From: Holophaga sp.
GTDB lineage: Bacteria; Acidobacteriota; Holophagae; Holophagales; Holophagaceae
NCBI GenBank assembly: GCA_030691225.1
Contig: JAUYES010000042.1
Location: 1 to 14,854 of the forward strand
Length of the DNA: 14,854 bases
Direction: 5' to 3'
The notes beneath the pieces are model-generated. The model was not told the DNA's origin. It did not search any database and was given only the letters and a program-made list of their open reading frames with translations. Position numbers and translations under genes: made by a program. Below are positions 7,044 to 14,854 of the stretch, one piece after another. The first letter of the stretch is position 1. The number at the start of each line of letters is the position of its first letter.

Positions 7044-9276
7044 GGGCCACCTCCTCGGCACGATCCAGCAAGCGTTCGGGCGTCATGGGCACTTCGTCCA
7101 AGCGCAGCGGACCAACGGCAAAATCTACGGCATTGAGCAATGCGGGAGCCGGGCCGTTCATGGGCAATTCACCCAGACCCTTGGCCCCACCGGGGCCCGC
7201 CGGGTGCGGGTTTTCCAGGAAGACCACGCGAATCTCGGGAAGATCCGCCAGGGTGGGAATGGCGTAATTGGTGAGCTGCGTATTGACCATTCGACCATTC
7301 TGCATGCGCACCTCTTCCCACAAGCCAAAGCCAATGCCCTGGGCCACGCCACCTTGAATTTGCCCCTTGGCGAGGGTGGGATTGATCACACGGCCCACTT
7401 CTTGAACCGCCACAAAATCTTCCACTGCCACTTCCCAGGTGACCGTATCCACGGCCACGTGCGTGGCGTAACAGGCCCACGTGAAGGTGGGATAGGCATC
7501 GCCTTGGTACGAAGTGTCGTCCCACTTCTGCTGGGGCGGCGTGTGATATTGCGCGTAGGTCTTGTACGAACCGCTGCGGGCCAGCATGGCGCGAACGGCC
7601 GCCTGGAAGGCCTCGGGCGTGAAGGGCTCGTGCAGCAGCCCCTGCTGGAGCAATCCCTGACGAAAGGCCACGGCCGCATCTTGGATGAGTTTGCCCACCA
7701 CCATGGTGCTGCGACTGGCCACCGTGGGGCCGCTGTTGGGCACGCGCGAAGTGTCCGAGGGTGCCACTTCCACGAATTCGATGGGCAAGCCCAGAGCCTC
7801 GGCGGCCACCTGGGCAAAGACCGTGTGCTTGCCCTGCCCCATCTCCGTGGAGGCGGCCAATACCGACACGCGACCATCAGGCAGCGCTTCTAAGCCTGCA
7901 ACGGAGGCCAGCTTGGCCTCACCGCTACCGGTGAAACCACAGCCGTGCATGAAGACCGCGAAACCCACGCCACGACAGACTTCCGGGCTTGCGGCATTTT
8001 CGGTCTGGAAGCGTTTTCGCTTCGCGTCGTAGTCCAATTCCACCAAGGCCCGATCCATGAGCCCAGCGAGGTCCAGATCTTCCCGGATCACTTGACCCGT
8101 GGCCATGGAATCGCCCAGGCACAAGAAGTTCCGCCGCCGGAGTTCCACCGGATCCATGCCCATGCGCTGAGCACAGATATCCATGTGCCGCTCGATGGCA
8201 AAGAGACTCTGCGGCGCGCCAAAGCCACGGAAGGCACCGGGCGGTGGGGTATTCGTGGCCAGCGCCCGCCCGTGGATGGCCACGTGGGGGCAACGGTAGA
8301 CGCCCGCCGCATGCAGGGTGCCGCGACTGAGCACCACCGGCGACATGGTGGCGTAGGCTCCACCATCCAATTGAAAATCAACGTCCAGCGCCAGCAGATG
8401 ACCGTTGGCATCGAAGGCGGATTTGATATGGGTGCGCGAGGGATGACGCTTCGTGGTGGCGGCCATGTCTTCTTCGCGATCGTAGACGATGCGCACGGGA
8501 TGGCCCGACTTCCAGGCCAGCAACGCCGCATGCCCCGCGATGAGCGAAGGGTAGTCTTCCTTGCCACCAAAGGCTCCGCCCATTTCCAAGGCGGTCACCC
8601 GCACATGATCGGCGGGAAGATCAAAGAGCCCGGCGATGGCCCCGTGCACGTAATAAGGGCACTGCAGCGAGCCTTGGATGGTGATGCGCAATCCATTTTC
8701 GTCGGTATCGGCAAAGGCGAGAATGGCCTGGGTTTCGAGGTACAGCTGCTCCTGAGCGCCCGTGCGGTAGTCGCCTTCAACCACGAAGGCCGCGGTTTCC
8801 CACATCGGCGCGGGATCACCCTTGGCGATGCGAATCTCTTTGAGCAAATTATCCTTGCCGTAGATGAGCTCGTCTTGCCGCAGGGAAGCGTCCATATCCA
8901 ACACGGAAGGCAGGGGCTCAATCTCGAGCCGCACGGCCTTGCGAGCGGCTTCCAGCAGGTAGCGATCGGGATGGGCCAGCAGCACGACTGGCTGTTCGGG
9001 ATGCATTACCTCCTCGCCGATTCCCACGAGAAATGGCTGATCCGCCACGATGGACGCGACGCGGTTCTTGCCCGGAATATCCGCTGCGGTGACAACGGTG
9101 AATTCCGACCAGGGAATGCCCTCGCCAAAATGAATGCCCCGCAAAATGCCTCGCGGCACATCAGAACGCACGGTAGCCCCGCGCCACAGCCCTTCCACGG
9201 GCACATCGGCTGTGTATTGAGTGGCGCCAAGCACCTTGGCGCGACCCTCTTTGCGAATGGCAGATTGACCGATCAC
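7036..9276 (-). CDS. Xanthine-dehydrogenase-type hydroxylase, molybdenum subunit
   Basis: A 746-residue molybdopterin-cytosine-dinucleotide-type large subunit without fused Fe-S or FAD domains. Cofactor motifs are in order: YLETQ at 179-183, Q201 (likely Mo-sulphido-contacting Gln), GGAFGGKE at 233-240, FRGFG at 349-353, EMGQG at 478-482, SRST at 521-524 and GAKGLGE at 697-703. By comparison with bovine xanthine oxidase, E240, R350 and E703 correspond to Glu802, Arg880 and the catalytic base Glu1261. This set favours an oxopurine substrate over aldehydes or aromatics. It is followed by overlapping [2Fe-2S] and FAD subunit genes, giving a complete XdhABC-like trimer that probably oxidises hypoxanthine or xanthine. 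The start is GTG 9276 with GGAG 5 bases upstream, 13 bases after the ygfK stop. The sulphido/selenido state of the Mo centre cannot be judged here. Confidence 0.92.
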   Translation of the reverse strand: MIGQSAIRKEGRAKVLGATQYTADVPVEGLWRGATVRSDVPRGILRGIHFGEGIPWSEFTVVTAADIPGKNRVASIVADQPFLVGIGEEVMHPEQPVVLLAHPDRYLLEAARKAVRLEIEPLPSVLDMDASLRQDELIYGKDNLLKEIRIAKGDPAPMWETAAFVVEGDYRTGAQEQLYLETQAILAFADTDENGLRITIQGSLQCPYYVHGAIAGLFDLPADHVRVTALEMGGAFGGKEDYPSLIAGHAALLAWKSGHPVRIVYDREEDMAATTKRHPSRTHIKSAFDANGHLLALDVDFQLDGGAYATMSPVVLSRGTLHAAGVYRCPHVAIHGRALATNTPPPGAFRGFGAPQSLFAIERHMDICAQRMGMDPVELRRRNFLCLGDSMATGQVIREDLDLAGLMDRALVELDYDAKRKRFQTENAASPEVCRGVGFAVFMHGCGFTGSGEAKLASVAGLEALPDGRVSVLAASTEMGQGKHTVFAQVAAEALGLPIEFVEVAPSDTSRVPNSGPTVASRSTMVVGKLIQDAAVAFRQGLLQQGLLHEPFTPEAFQAAVRAMLARSGSYKTYAQYHTPPQQKWDDTSYQGDAYPTFTWACYATHVAVDTVTWEVAVEDFVAVQEVGRVINPTLAKGQIQGGVAQGIGFGLWEEVRMQNGRMVNTQLTNYAIPTLADLPEIRVVFLENPHPAGPGGAKGLGELPMNGPAPALLNAVDFAVGPLRLDEVPMTPERLLDRAEEVARG

Positions 9277-9289
9277 GGCATCTCCAGAA

Positions 9290-12200
9290 TCAAGACAGGG
9301 CGCCGCTGCTGGCGGCGTGACGAAGGGTCAGAAGGGTGGCGAGAGGCGCAAGGTTCAGCATCTGTGCTTCGGCGGGCAGCGCCAAGGTTTCCCAGGTTTG
9401 GGGAACGCCCGTGACGGGATCAAGAACCATGCGCACCTGCTCCGACTGATATTCGGCAGTGGGACCCCAGACCAGGCGATGTGCGTGGCCTGCCAAGCGG
9501 CCCTCGATCACCAAGCCATCCGCAGTGTGGGATACACGGAAAGCATCTTCGGAATCTTCGGCAAAGCCGTCGGCGTCCATCCACACCCGGGGCTTGTCCC
9601 GGAAAGGAGAACCCGCCGTGGGGCAGAACGGAACGCAATTGCCGCAGGCATTGCAGAAATCCGCCAGCACATAGGTCTGCACGGACTGATTCACTGGGAA
9701 GGTGCGCGTGCCACGCTGCTGAAGTTGGCCATTCACAGCGATGAGCTCGGGCAATTCTAATGCCGTGATGGGCACGGTATAGCCTTGGTGGGCACGGTTG
9801 GGGCAAACGGTGACACAGAGGCTGCACACTTCGTCGCAGGCCAGGCAGCGATCCGCTTCGGAGCGGGCCTCAGTCTCGCCAAAGGACTGGATCACTTCCC
9901 GGAAGCCATTGCGGGCAGGTACTGGCAATACCGGAACCGTTTGGGCCTCCATGCGAGCGGCCTTGCGGGCCAGCAATTCGAGAGGCCCGCGGTCTTTGAC
10001 TAGCGCAGGCGCCACAGGCAGTGCAACCCCATGCAAACGCCCCATGGCCTCCGCCGCAGCCAAACCATCCGCCAAGGCCTGCACCACCGAGGCCGGGCCG
10101 TGAACGGCATCGCCTCCGGCGTAGACGCCCGACAGACTTGTCTCTCCCGTGGCAGGATCGATTTTCAACGTGCCCGAGCGCGTGAGTTCCAGATCCAATC
10201 CATCGAGGAAATCCAGCACCACTTCCTGGCCCAAGGCAGGAATGATCGTATCGGCCGCAATCATGGCCTCGCTGCCTGCCACGGCTTCGGGACGAGGGCG
10301 GCCCGAGGCATCGGGTGCGCCCAGGCGCATCGTTTGACAAATCAACCCCACGGCCCGACCACCTTCCACCGCCACGCGAACCGGCGCCCGCAGGTCGATG
10401 AGGCCGATGCCTTCCTCGAGGCAGGCGTGGATTTCTTCGGGGTCGGCGGGCATTTCGGCGCGGGTGCGGCGATACACCAAGTTGACCTCGGCACCGGGGC
10501 TCAGGCGGCGCGCCGACCGCGCAGCGTCCATGGCGGAATTGCCGCCACCCACCACCAGAATTCGGTTCCCCAGTGAATCCGCCGGACGGTCTGCTACGCC
10601 CTGGAGAAAGCGCAGCGCATCCATCACACCTTCGGCCTCTTCGCCCTCGATGCCCAAGCGTCGACCCCGTTGAGCGCCTACTCCCAGAAACACGAAGGAG
10701 AACGAATCGCGGAGGCCCTGCAAGTGGATATCCCGACCCAAGGCGACACCCAAATGCACGGACACCCCCAACTGGCGCAAGCGATCCAGATCGTTGCTCA
10801 GGGCCTTCCCATCCAGGCGATAGCCCGGAATCACGTCCTGCACCATGCCGCCCATTTCGGTGCGGGCCTCAAACAGCTCCGGGGCAAAGCCCATGCGGGC
10901 CAAATGGTAGGCGGCAGCGAGACCAGCAGGGCCAGCACCAACAATGGCCACCTTGATACCGAGGGCCTTGCCTGCCCTGAGCATCGGTGCGCGGCCATGC
11001 TCGAAGGCGTAGCGCTTCACTTCGCGAATGGCCAAGGGTGCATCATAGAAATTCCGCACGCAGCGCTCGGTGCAAGGATGCTCGCACACGCTCCCGGTGA
11101 CGCCTGGCTGGGGATTGGTGCGCAGGATGACGTCCATGGCCTCGGAAGGCCTTCCCTGGGCCACCAGCCACAAGTAATCGGGGATGTTCTGATGGGCGGG
11201 ACAGGCTTCCTGACAGGGCGCCGCCACGCAATCGAAGGAGCCCAAGGCACGCGGGCCTTTGAAGGTGAGTGGTTTGGGACGACGGGCAAAGCGCGTGTCC
11301 TGGGCCACCACGGACGCATGGTGGGCGAGGCTCGCCCGAGCGCCCAGCCCACCGGAAGCCACTTGAATGTAGGCTTCCAGGCTTTGCGCTCCGGTGCGTG
11401 AAAGGGCGTTTTCCAAATTCACCACGTACTGCTGCAGGCGCGCATAGCCGCCGGGTTTGAGCAGATCCGTGCACACCGTGATCGGGGTCATGCCATCGGC
11501 CACCAGATCGGCGAAATTCAACGCATCGGCACCGCCGCAGAAACTGATGGGCACCGCGCCGTTCAATTCCTTGGTAACGGCGTTGGCCAGCGTGAGTGTG
11601 ATGGGATGCAGGGCCTTGCCGGAGAGGTACATCATCTTCTCCCCCTCGGGGAAGACGCCGCGATGGTTCTCCACTTCTAATGTGTTGGAGAGCTTGAGGC
11701 CAAAGCTCTGAGGCAGCTTCGCCGCCACCGCCGCCAACCGTTTCACCATGGCCATGGCATCCACAAAGGAAGGATCGTGGGCGAAGGCTTCATCGGGCAC
11801 GGTGATGCCGTAACCGAACGTCTCGTTCAACAACCCGCGGAGGCGCTCGGGCCCAAGCAGTGTGGGATTGAGCTTTACCCAGGTGTGGAGCTTCAAGTCC
11901 TTCAGCAAATGCAGCGCGATGCGCTCGATTTCCGAGGGCGGGCAGCCGTGCATTGTGGAAAGGGTGACGTGGTTGGAGAGTTCCGTGGGAATTACGATAT
12001 CCCTCACCGCTGGATAGACCTTGGCCACAGTTTCGATCGCCTCTGCCATGGGGCCGCTGGCATTGCGCATGGACGCGATGAAGGCCTGCACCCGGGGCTG
12101 CTTTACGCCTTCCAGGTTGTACCCCACGCTCATGGCAAACAGCGTGCCCGGAGACTGCAATCCCAAACGATGAGCCAGGGCATGGATGAGCACCCAGGCC

Positions 12201-12586
12201 TTCAGATACTCATCGAAGGATTGCTCCAGTTTTAGCTCCTGGCTCCATTCGCAGTTGAAGGTCTCGTCGGCGGAATCGATGCAGGGTCGGCTCACCGCCA
12301 ACTCATCCAGAATCTGAACGGTCTTCAATTCCATGAAGCGTGCGCCGCACAGCCAAGCGGCAATGATGTTCTGGGCCAGCTGACTATGGGGCCCCGCGGC
12401 CACGCCCAGTGGTGCGGCGAGTTCCCTGCCCATCAAGGTGGACTTCAGCTTAGGATCGGGAATTTCAAAGTTGGCGATGGGGATGCCCAGTACCGTGCCT
12501 CCCGCATCCAGATCACTGAAAATCCAGCGAGCGAGCAACTCTAGGGGGGCCGGGCGGAAGGCTTTATGCATGGGGGAATCAGACAT
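9290..12586 (-). CDS. ygfK: YgfK: multi-cofactor flavin/iron-sulphur oxidoreductase
   Basis: A 1098-residue cytosolic redox protein. Residues about 50-390 form a dihydroorotate-dehydrogenase-like FMN barrel: TMHGCPP with C215, VKLNPTLLG at 237-245, LSNTL at 299-303, and a GGADALNFAD...TDLLKPGG phosphate region at 351-380. Residues about 450-510 form a GltD-type cysteine domain (C453, C458, C462, C501, C505, C509). FAD and NAD(P)H sites follow, with GAGPAG at 550-555 and GGGNSAMDAAR at 680-690. Ferredoxin-like clusters sit at C914-C928 and C978-C988. The E. coli protein is annotated as a putative selenate reductase, but architecture and context suggest a dihydropyrimidine-dehydrogenase-like reductase or electron partner of the Mo hydroxylase. 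ATG 12586 overlaps the xdhD stop by 8 bases (ATGTCTGA). No clear ribosome site precedes it, so reinitiation is likely. A frame extension to 12883 is rejected as lying inside xdhD. Confidence 0.95.
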   Translation of the reverse strand: MSDSPMHKAFRPAPLELLARWIFSDLDAGGTVLGIPIANFEIPDPKLKSTLMGRELAAPLGVAAGPHSQLAQNIIAAWLCGARFMELKTVQILDELAVSRPCIDSADETFNCEWSQELKLEQSFDEYLKAWVLIHALAHRLGLQSPGTLFAMSVGYNLEGVKQPRVQAFIASMRNASGPMAEAIETVAKVYPAVRDIVIPTELSNHVTLSTMHGCPPSEIERIALHLLKDLKLHTWVKLNPTLLGPERLRGLLNETFGYGITVPDEAFAHDPSFVDAMAMVKRLAAVAAKLPQSFGLKLSNTLEVENHRGVFPEGEKMMYLSGKALHPITLTLANAVTKELNGAVPISFCGGADALNFADLVADGMTPITVCTDLLKPGGYARLQQYVVNLENALSRTGAQSLEAYIQVASGGLGARASLAHHASVVAQDTRFARRPKPLTFKGPRALGSFDCVAAPCQEACPAHQNIPDYLWLVAQGRPSEAMDVILRTNPQPGVTGSVCEHPCTERCVRNFYDAPLAIREVKRYAFEHGRAPMLRAGKALGIKVAIVGAGPAGLAAAYHLARMGFAPELFEARTEMGGMVQDVIPGYRLDGKALSNDLDRLRQLGVSVHLGVALGRDIHLQGLRDSFSFVFLGVGAQRGRRLGIEGEEAEGVMDALRFLQGVADRPADSLGNRILVVGGGNSAMDAARSARRLSPGAEVNLVYRRTRAEMPADPEEIHACLEEGIGLIDLRAPVRVAVEGGRAVGLICQTMRLGAPDASGRPRPEAVAGSEAMIAADTIIPALGQEVVLDFLDGLDLELTRSGTLKIDPATGETSLSGVYAGGDAVHGPASVVQALADGLAAAEAMGRLHGVALPVAPALVKDRGPLELLARKAARMEAQTVPVLPVPARNGFREVIQSFGETEARSEADRCLACDEVCSLCVTVCPNRAHQGYTVPITALELPELIAVNGQLQQRGTRTFPVNQSVQTYVLADFCNACGNCVPFCPTAGSPFRDKPRVWMDADGFAEDSEDAFRVSHTADGLVIEGRLAGHAHRLVWGPTAEYQSEQVRMVLDPVTGVPQTWETLALPAEAQMLNLAPLATLLTLRHAASSGALS

Positions 12587-14854
12587 TCTGTTTGCGGGCC
12601 AAGGGCCGGGGATCACGGAGGGGCAGATGGGTGCGGCGCACACCGTCCAATTGATTGAGGGCGTTCGCAAGGGCCGGCGCCGTGGGTACCAAGCCGATTT
12701 CACCGACTCCCTTGGCACCAAAGGGGCCGTGAGGATCGGGCACTTCCACCCCAATGACCTCGATGGGCGGCATATCCCGGGCGCGCAAAATGCCAAGATC
12801 CGCCATCTTGAAGGAATTGGGCCAACCATTCGTCGTCGGGAAATCTTCCGTAAGTGCGTAGCCCAGGCCCATGTGCAGCGCACCTTCGATCTGCCCCTCG
12901 AAGAGCGTGGGGTTCATGATGCGACCCGCGTCGTGAGCGGCGGTGATACGCGTGATGCGGCCCGTTTCATCGAGTTCCACCATTTGAGCGGCGTAGCCAT
13001 AGGAATAGTGCGTCACTAGATCCTTACCAGGGGCGGGTTCGTAGCCTACTTTCGTGGTCCAGTCACAGACCCATTCACCCGTGAATTCACGGCCGACCAG
13101 TTCTGTCAGCGTCTTGCCTGCGGCGAGTTCGGTCTTGAGGCCCTGAGCGGCGGCACGCACGGCATTGCCCACCAGCGAGGTGCCGCGCGAGGCGGTGGTC
13201 ATTCCAGCGGGAGTCTCGTTGGCTGTGTCCACCACGACCTCGATGAAGGTGGGCTCAATGCCCGTTTCCTCCACCAGGCTTTGCAATGCCACGGTGTAGA
13301 CCCCCTGCCCCATTTCACACCAGCCGTGGTGCACGATGACTTTGTTCGGTGCGGCCACCACGATCTTGGCGCGGCCGATATCCGGCATGCCGCAACCGAT
13401 GCCCGTGTTCTTGATGCCAGCGGCGAGGCCCGCGATTTTTGCGGCCTTGAAGCGATCCTTCAGGGCCTCGAGGCAGGCACGCACCCCCACGCCGCCCTTG
13501 AGCACCTGGCCCGTGGCCGTGGCCACGCCTTCACGCAGGGCATTATTCCAGCGGAACTGCCAGCGATCGAAGCCCCCCTGACGGCAGAGATCGTCCATGC
13601 AGACTTCCATGGCGAAGCAGGCCTGATTCACGCCAAAGCCGCGCATGGCGCCGCAGGGCACGTTATTGGTGGTGACCGCCGTGCCCTTCACATGCACGTT
13701 GGGCACCGTGTAGGCGCCCGCCGCGTGCGAAACGGCGCGCTCCACCACCTTCATGCCCACACTGGCGTAGGCACCGGAATCGGCGGTGAGCGTTGCTACC
13801 AGGGCCGTGAGGTTGCCATTGGCATCGCAACCCAACGCGTAATCCAAGGTAAAGGGGTGACGCTTGGGGTGCATGCGCAGCGACTCGGCGCGGGTGAGGC
13901 AAACACGCATAGGGCGATCCGTGTGCCAGCACAGCAGCGCCGCATGGCCTTGGGTGGTCATGTCTTCCTTGCCACCAAAGCCGCCGCCATTCTGCACCTG
14001 CACCACATTCACGCGACCTTCCGCCACACCCAACATGGAGGCCAATTGCTTGCGATCCTCGTAGATGCCTTGGCCGCAATCGAAGACGCGCAGCCCTTTC
14101 TCGCCATCCAGGCTCCAGGGCGTGGCGAAGGTGGCCTCGGGTTCCAGAAAGGCGTGTTCGATGCGCTGGGTGGTGAAGCGATCCCGCACCACGAAGGCGG
14201 ATGCCGCCAGGGCAGCCTCGCCGTCGCCCACGCGAATCTCCGAAATCGACAACACATTGCCCTTGGGGGTTAGTTGGGGCGCACCTTCGGCCAGGGCCTC
14301 AAAGGGGTCCGTCACCGCCGGAAGCACTTCGTAGTCCACGCGAATCAGAGCTACGGCCTCGCGGGCGATCTCGTCATTTTCTGCCGCCACGGCGGCCAGC
14401 ACATCGCCGATGTAGCGGGTGATCTCACCCTCGGCCACCATCACGGGCCAATCCTTGTGGATCATGCCCACAATGCGCTCGCCGGGAATGTCCTTGGCCG
14501 TGAGCACGGTCACCACGCCGGGCACGCGCAGCGCGGCGCTCACATCGATGGCCAGTACCTTGGCGCGGGGATGGTCGGAGAATTTCAAGGCGCCATGCAG
14601 CATGCCCGGTTCGCGCATATCGGCCACAAACACCCGCTGGCCCAACACGGCCTCGCGAGCCGTGAACTTGGGATGACGGCTACCCACGCGGCCCGTTCCC
14701 GTTGGCATCTCCACAGGTTGTTTGTCCCGCAGCGCCTGGGCCACACAAGCCACCGCATCCACCACCTTGGTGTAGCCGGTGCACCGGCAGAGGTTCGGCG
14801 TGAGGGAATCCACGATCTCTTTGCGGCTGGGTTTGGGATGCTTGGCCAAGAAGG
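12579..14854 (-). CDS. xdhD: XdhD-type fused [2Fe-2S]/molybdenum hydroxylase (5' part cut by window edge)
   Basis: The visible 758 codons (frame open to the right edge) begin inside the second [2Fe-2S] domain (LTPNLCRCTGY) and run straight into a molybdenum-hydroxylase domain, so this is an Fe-S/Mo fusion as in E. coli XdhD and selenium-dependent xanthine dehydrogenases. Residue positions here count from TTG at 14849, the leftmost visible start-like codon and not the true start. Motifs are GGGFGGKE at 288-295, AMRGFG at 401-406, EMGQG at 512-516, SRGTSLVG at 554-561 and GAKGVGEIG at 711-719. E295, R403 and E717 match the purine-binding and catalytic residues of xanthine oxidase. No FAD domain is fused. 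The next gene, ygfK, overlaps it by 8 bases and could supply the flavin. The role is oxidation of a purine or, in the reverse sense, urate reduction (inference). The frame has no internal stop, so selenium, if used, would be a cofactor ligand, not selenocysteine in the visible part. Confidence 0.92.
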   Translation of the reverse strand, partial: FLAKHPKPSRKEIVDSLTPNLCRCTGYTKVVDAVACVAQALRDKQPVEMPTGTGRVGSRHPKFTAREAVLGQRVFVADMREPGMLHGALKFSDHPRAKVLAIDVSAALRVPGVVTVLTAKDIPGERIVGMIHKDWPVMVAEGEITRYIGDVLAAVAAENDEIAREAVALIRVDYEVLPAVTDPFEALAEGAPQLTPKGNVLSISEIRVGDGEAALAASAFVVRDRFTTQRIEHAFLEPEATFATPWSLDGEKGLRVFDCGQGIYEDRKQLASMLGVAEGRVNVVQVQNGGGFGGKEDMTTQGHAALLCWHTDRPMRVCLTRAESLRMHPKRHPFTLDYALGCDANGNLTALVATLTADSGAYASVGMKVVERAVSHAAGAYTVPNVHVKGTAVTTNNVPCGAMRGFGVNQACFAMEVCMDDLCRQGGFDRWQFRWNNALREGVATATGQVLKGGVGVRACLEALKDRFKAAKIAGLAAGIKNTGIGCGMPDIGRAKIVVAAPNKVIVHHGWCEMGQGVYTVALQSLVEETGIEPTFIEVVVDTANETPAGMTTASRGTSLVGNAVRAAAQGLKTELAAGKTLTELVGREFTGEWVCDWTTKVGYEPAPGKDLVTHYSYGYAAQMVELDETGRITRITAAHDAGRIMNPTLFEGQIEGALHMGLGYALTEDFPTTNGWPNSFKMADLGILRARDMPPIEVIGVEVPDPHGPFGAKGVGEIGLVPTAPALANALNQLDGVRRTHLPLRDPRPLARKQNV

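Noticed and set aside
7945..9414. Long plus-strand open frame (489 codons)
   Set aside because: It is antisense to the Mo-subunit gene, whose protein carries all family motifs. Its own translation shows no recognisable domain and reflects codon bias on the other strand.
9290..12586. Selenate reductase as the function of YgfK
   Set aside because: The name is historical. The visible domains are DHOD-like, GltD-like and ferredoxin-like, with nothing specific for selenate.
12587..12883. Upstream extension of the ygfK reading frame
   Set aside because: It lies inside the xdhD coding region, is Arg/Pro/Trp-rich, and YgfK proteins start near the ATG at 12586.
13281..14273. Plus-strand open frame (330 codons) opposite xdhD
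   Set aside because: Complement of the conserved Mo domain, with no independent coding evidence.
12579..14854. Selenocysteine in the xdhD product
   Set aside because: No in-frame TGA occurs in the visible part; the enzyme class is thought to use a labile selenium ligand at molybdenum.

Overview
The window is a single block of tightly packed genes, all transcribed on the minus strand. They encode a fermentative or anaerobic purine (xanthine/urate) catabolic system of the type known from the Escherichia coli xdhD-ygfK-ssnA-ygfM-hyuA-ygeW-ygeX-ygeY region. Composition is moderately GC-rich (about 60% by eye) and uniform, with ATG and GTG starts and Shine-Dalgarno-like sites. I see no mobile element, RNA gene or CRISPR array, and no gene-free stretch over 100 bases. 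The taxon cannot be named from the sequence. An anaerobic or facultative bacterium is inferred from the gene content. The CACGGATGAA-type repeat at 2956-3012 resembles intergenic repeats I recall from Acidobacteriota and similar phyla, which is a weak hint.

In the direction of transcription (right to left) the layout is as follows. A molybdenum hydroxylase of XdhD type, with a fused [2Fe-2S] domain, is cut by the right edge (12579 to the edge). YgfK, a DHOD-like/GltD-like/ferredoxin flavoprotein, follows (9290-12586). Next is a three-subunit xanthine-dehydrogenase-type hydroxylase: Mo subunit (7036-9276), [2Fe-2S] subunit (6570-7043) and FAD subunit (5707-6573). A guanine deaminase ends this redox half (4326-5702). 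After a 97-base AT-rich gap comes YgeY, an M20 metallohydrolase (3020-4228). After a 91-base gap holding a repeat/inverted-repeat element come a zinc-ribbon threonine-synthase-like PLP enzyme (1714-2928), a HyuA-type cyclic amidohydrolase (368-1717), and the N-terminal part of the YgeW carbamoyltransferase, cut by the left edge (1-335).

A coherent working model, partly established and partly inferred, is this. GuaD converts guanine to xanthine. The two molybdenum hydroxylases interconvert hypoxanthine, xanthine and urate or related oxopurines. YgfK moves electrons and may itself reduce a cyclic amide. HyuA opens the ring, YgeY hydrolyses a linear ureido/amide intermediate, and YgeW yields carbamoyl phosphate by phosphorolysis. 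A PLP enzyme then deaminates the remaining amino acid. In E. coli that last step is carried out by YgeX (2,3-diaminopropionate ammonia-lyase). Here the only PLP enzyme is a different fold-type II family member, which is the most interesting departure from the known cluster.

Most genes overlap by 4 or 8 bases or are separated by fewer than 35 bases, so a polycistronic transcript is likely. The two longer gaps (4229-4325 and 2929-3019) are the only room for internal regulation. Carbamate kinase and the selenium/Mo-cofactor maturation genes (selD, yqeB, yqeC, mocA/ygfJ) are not in the window.
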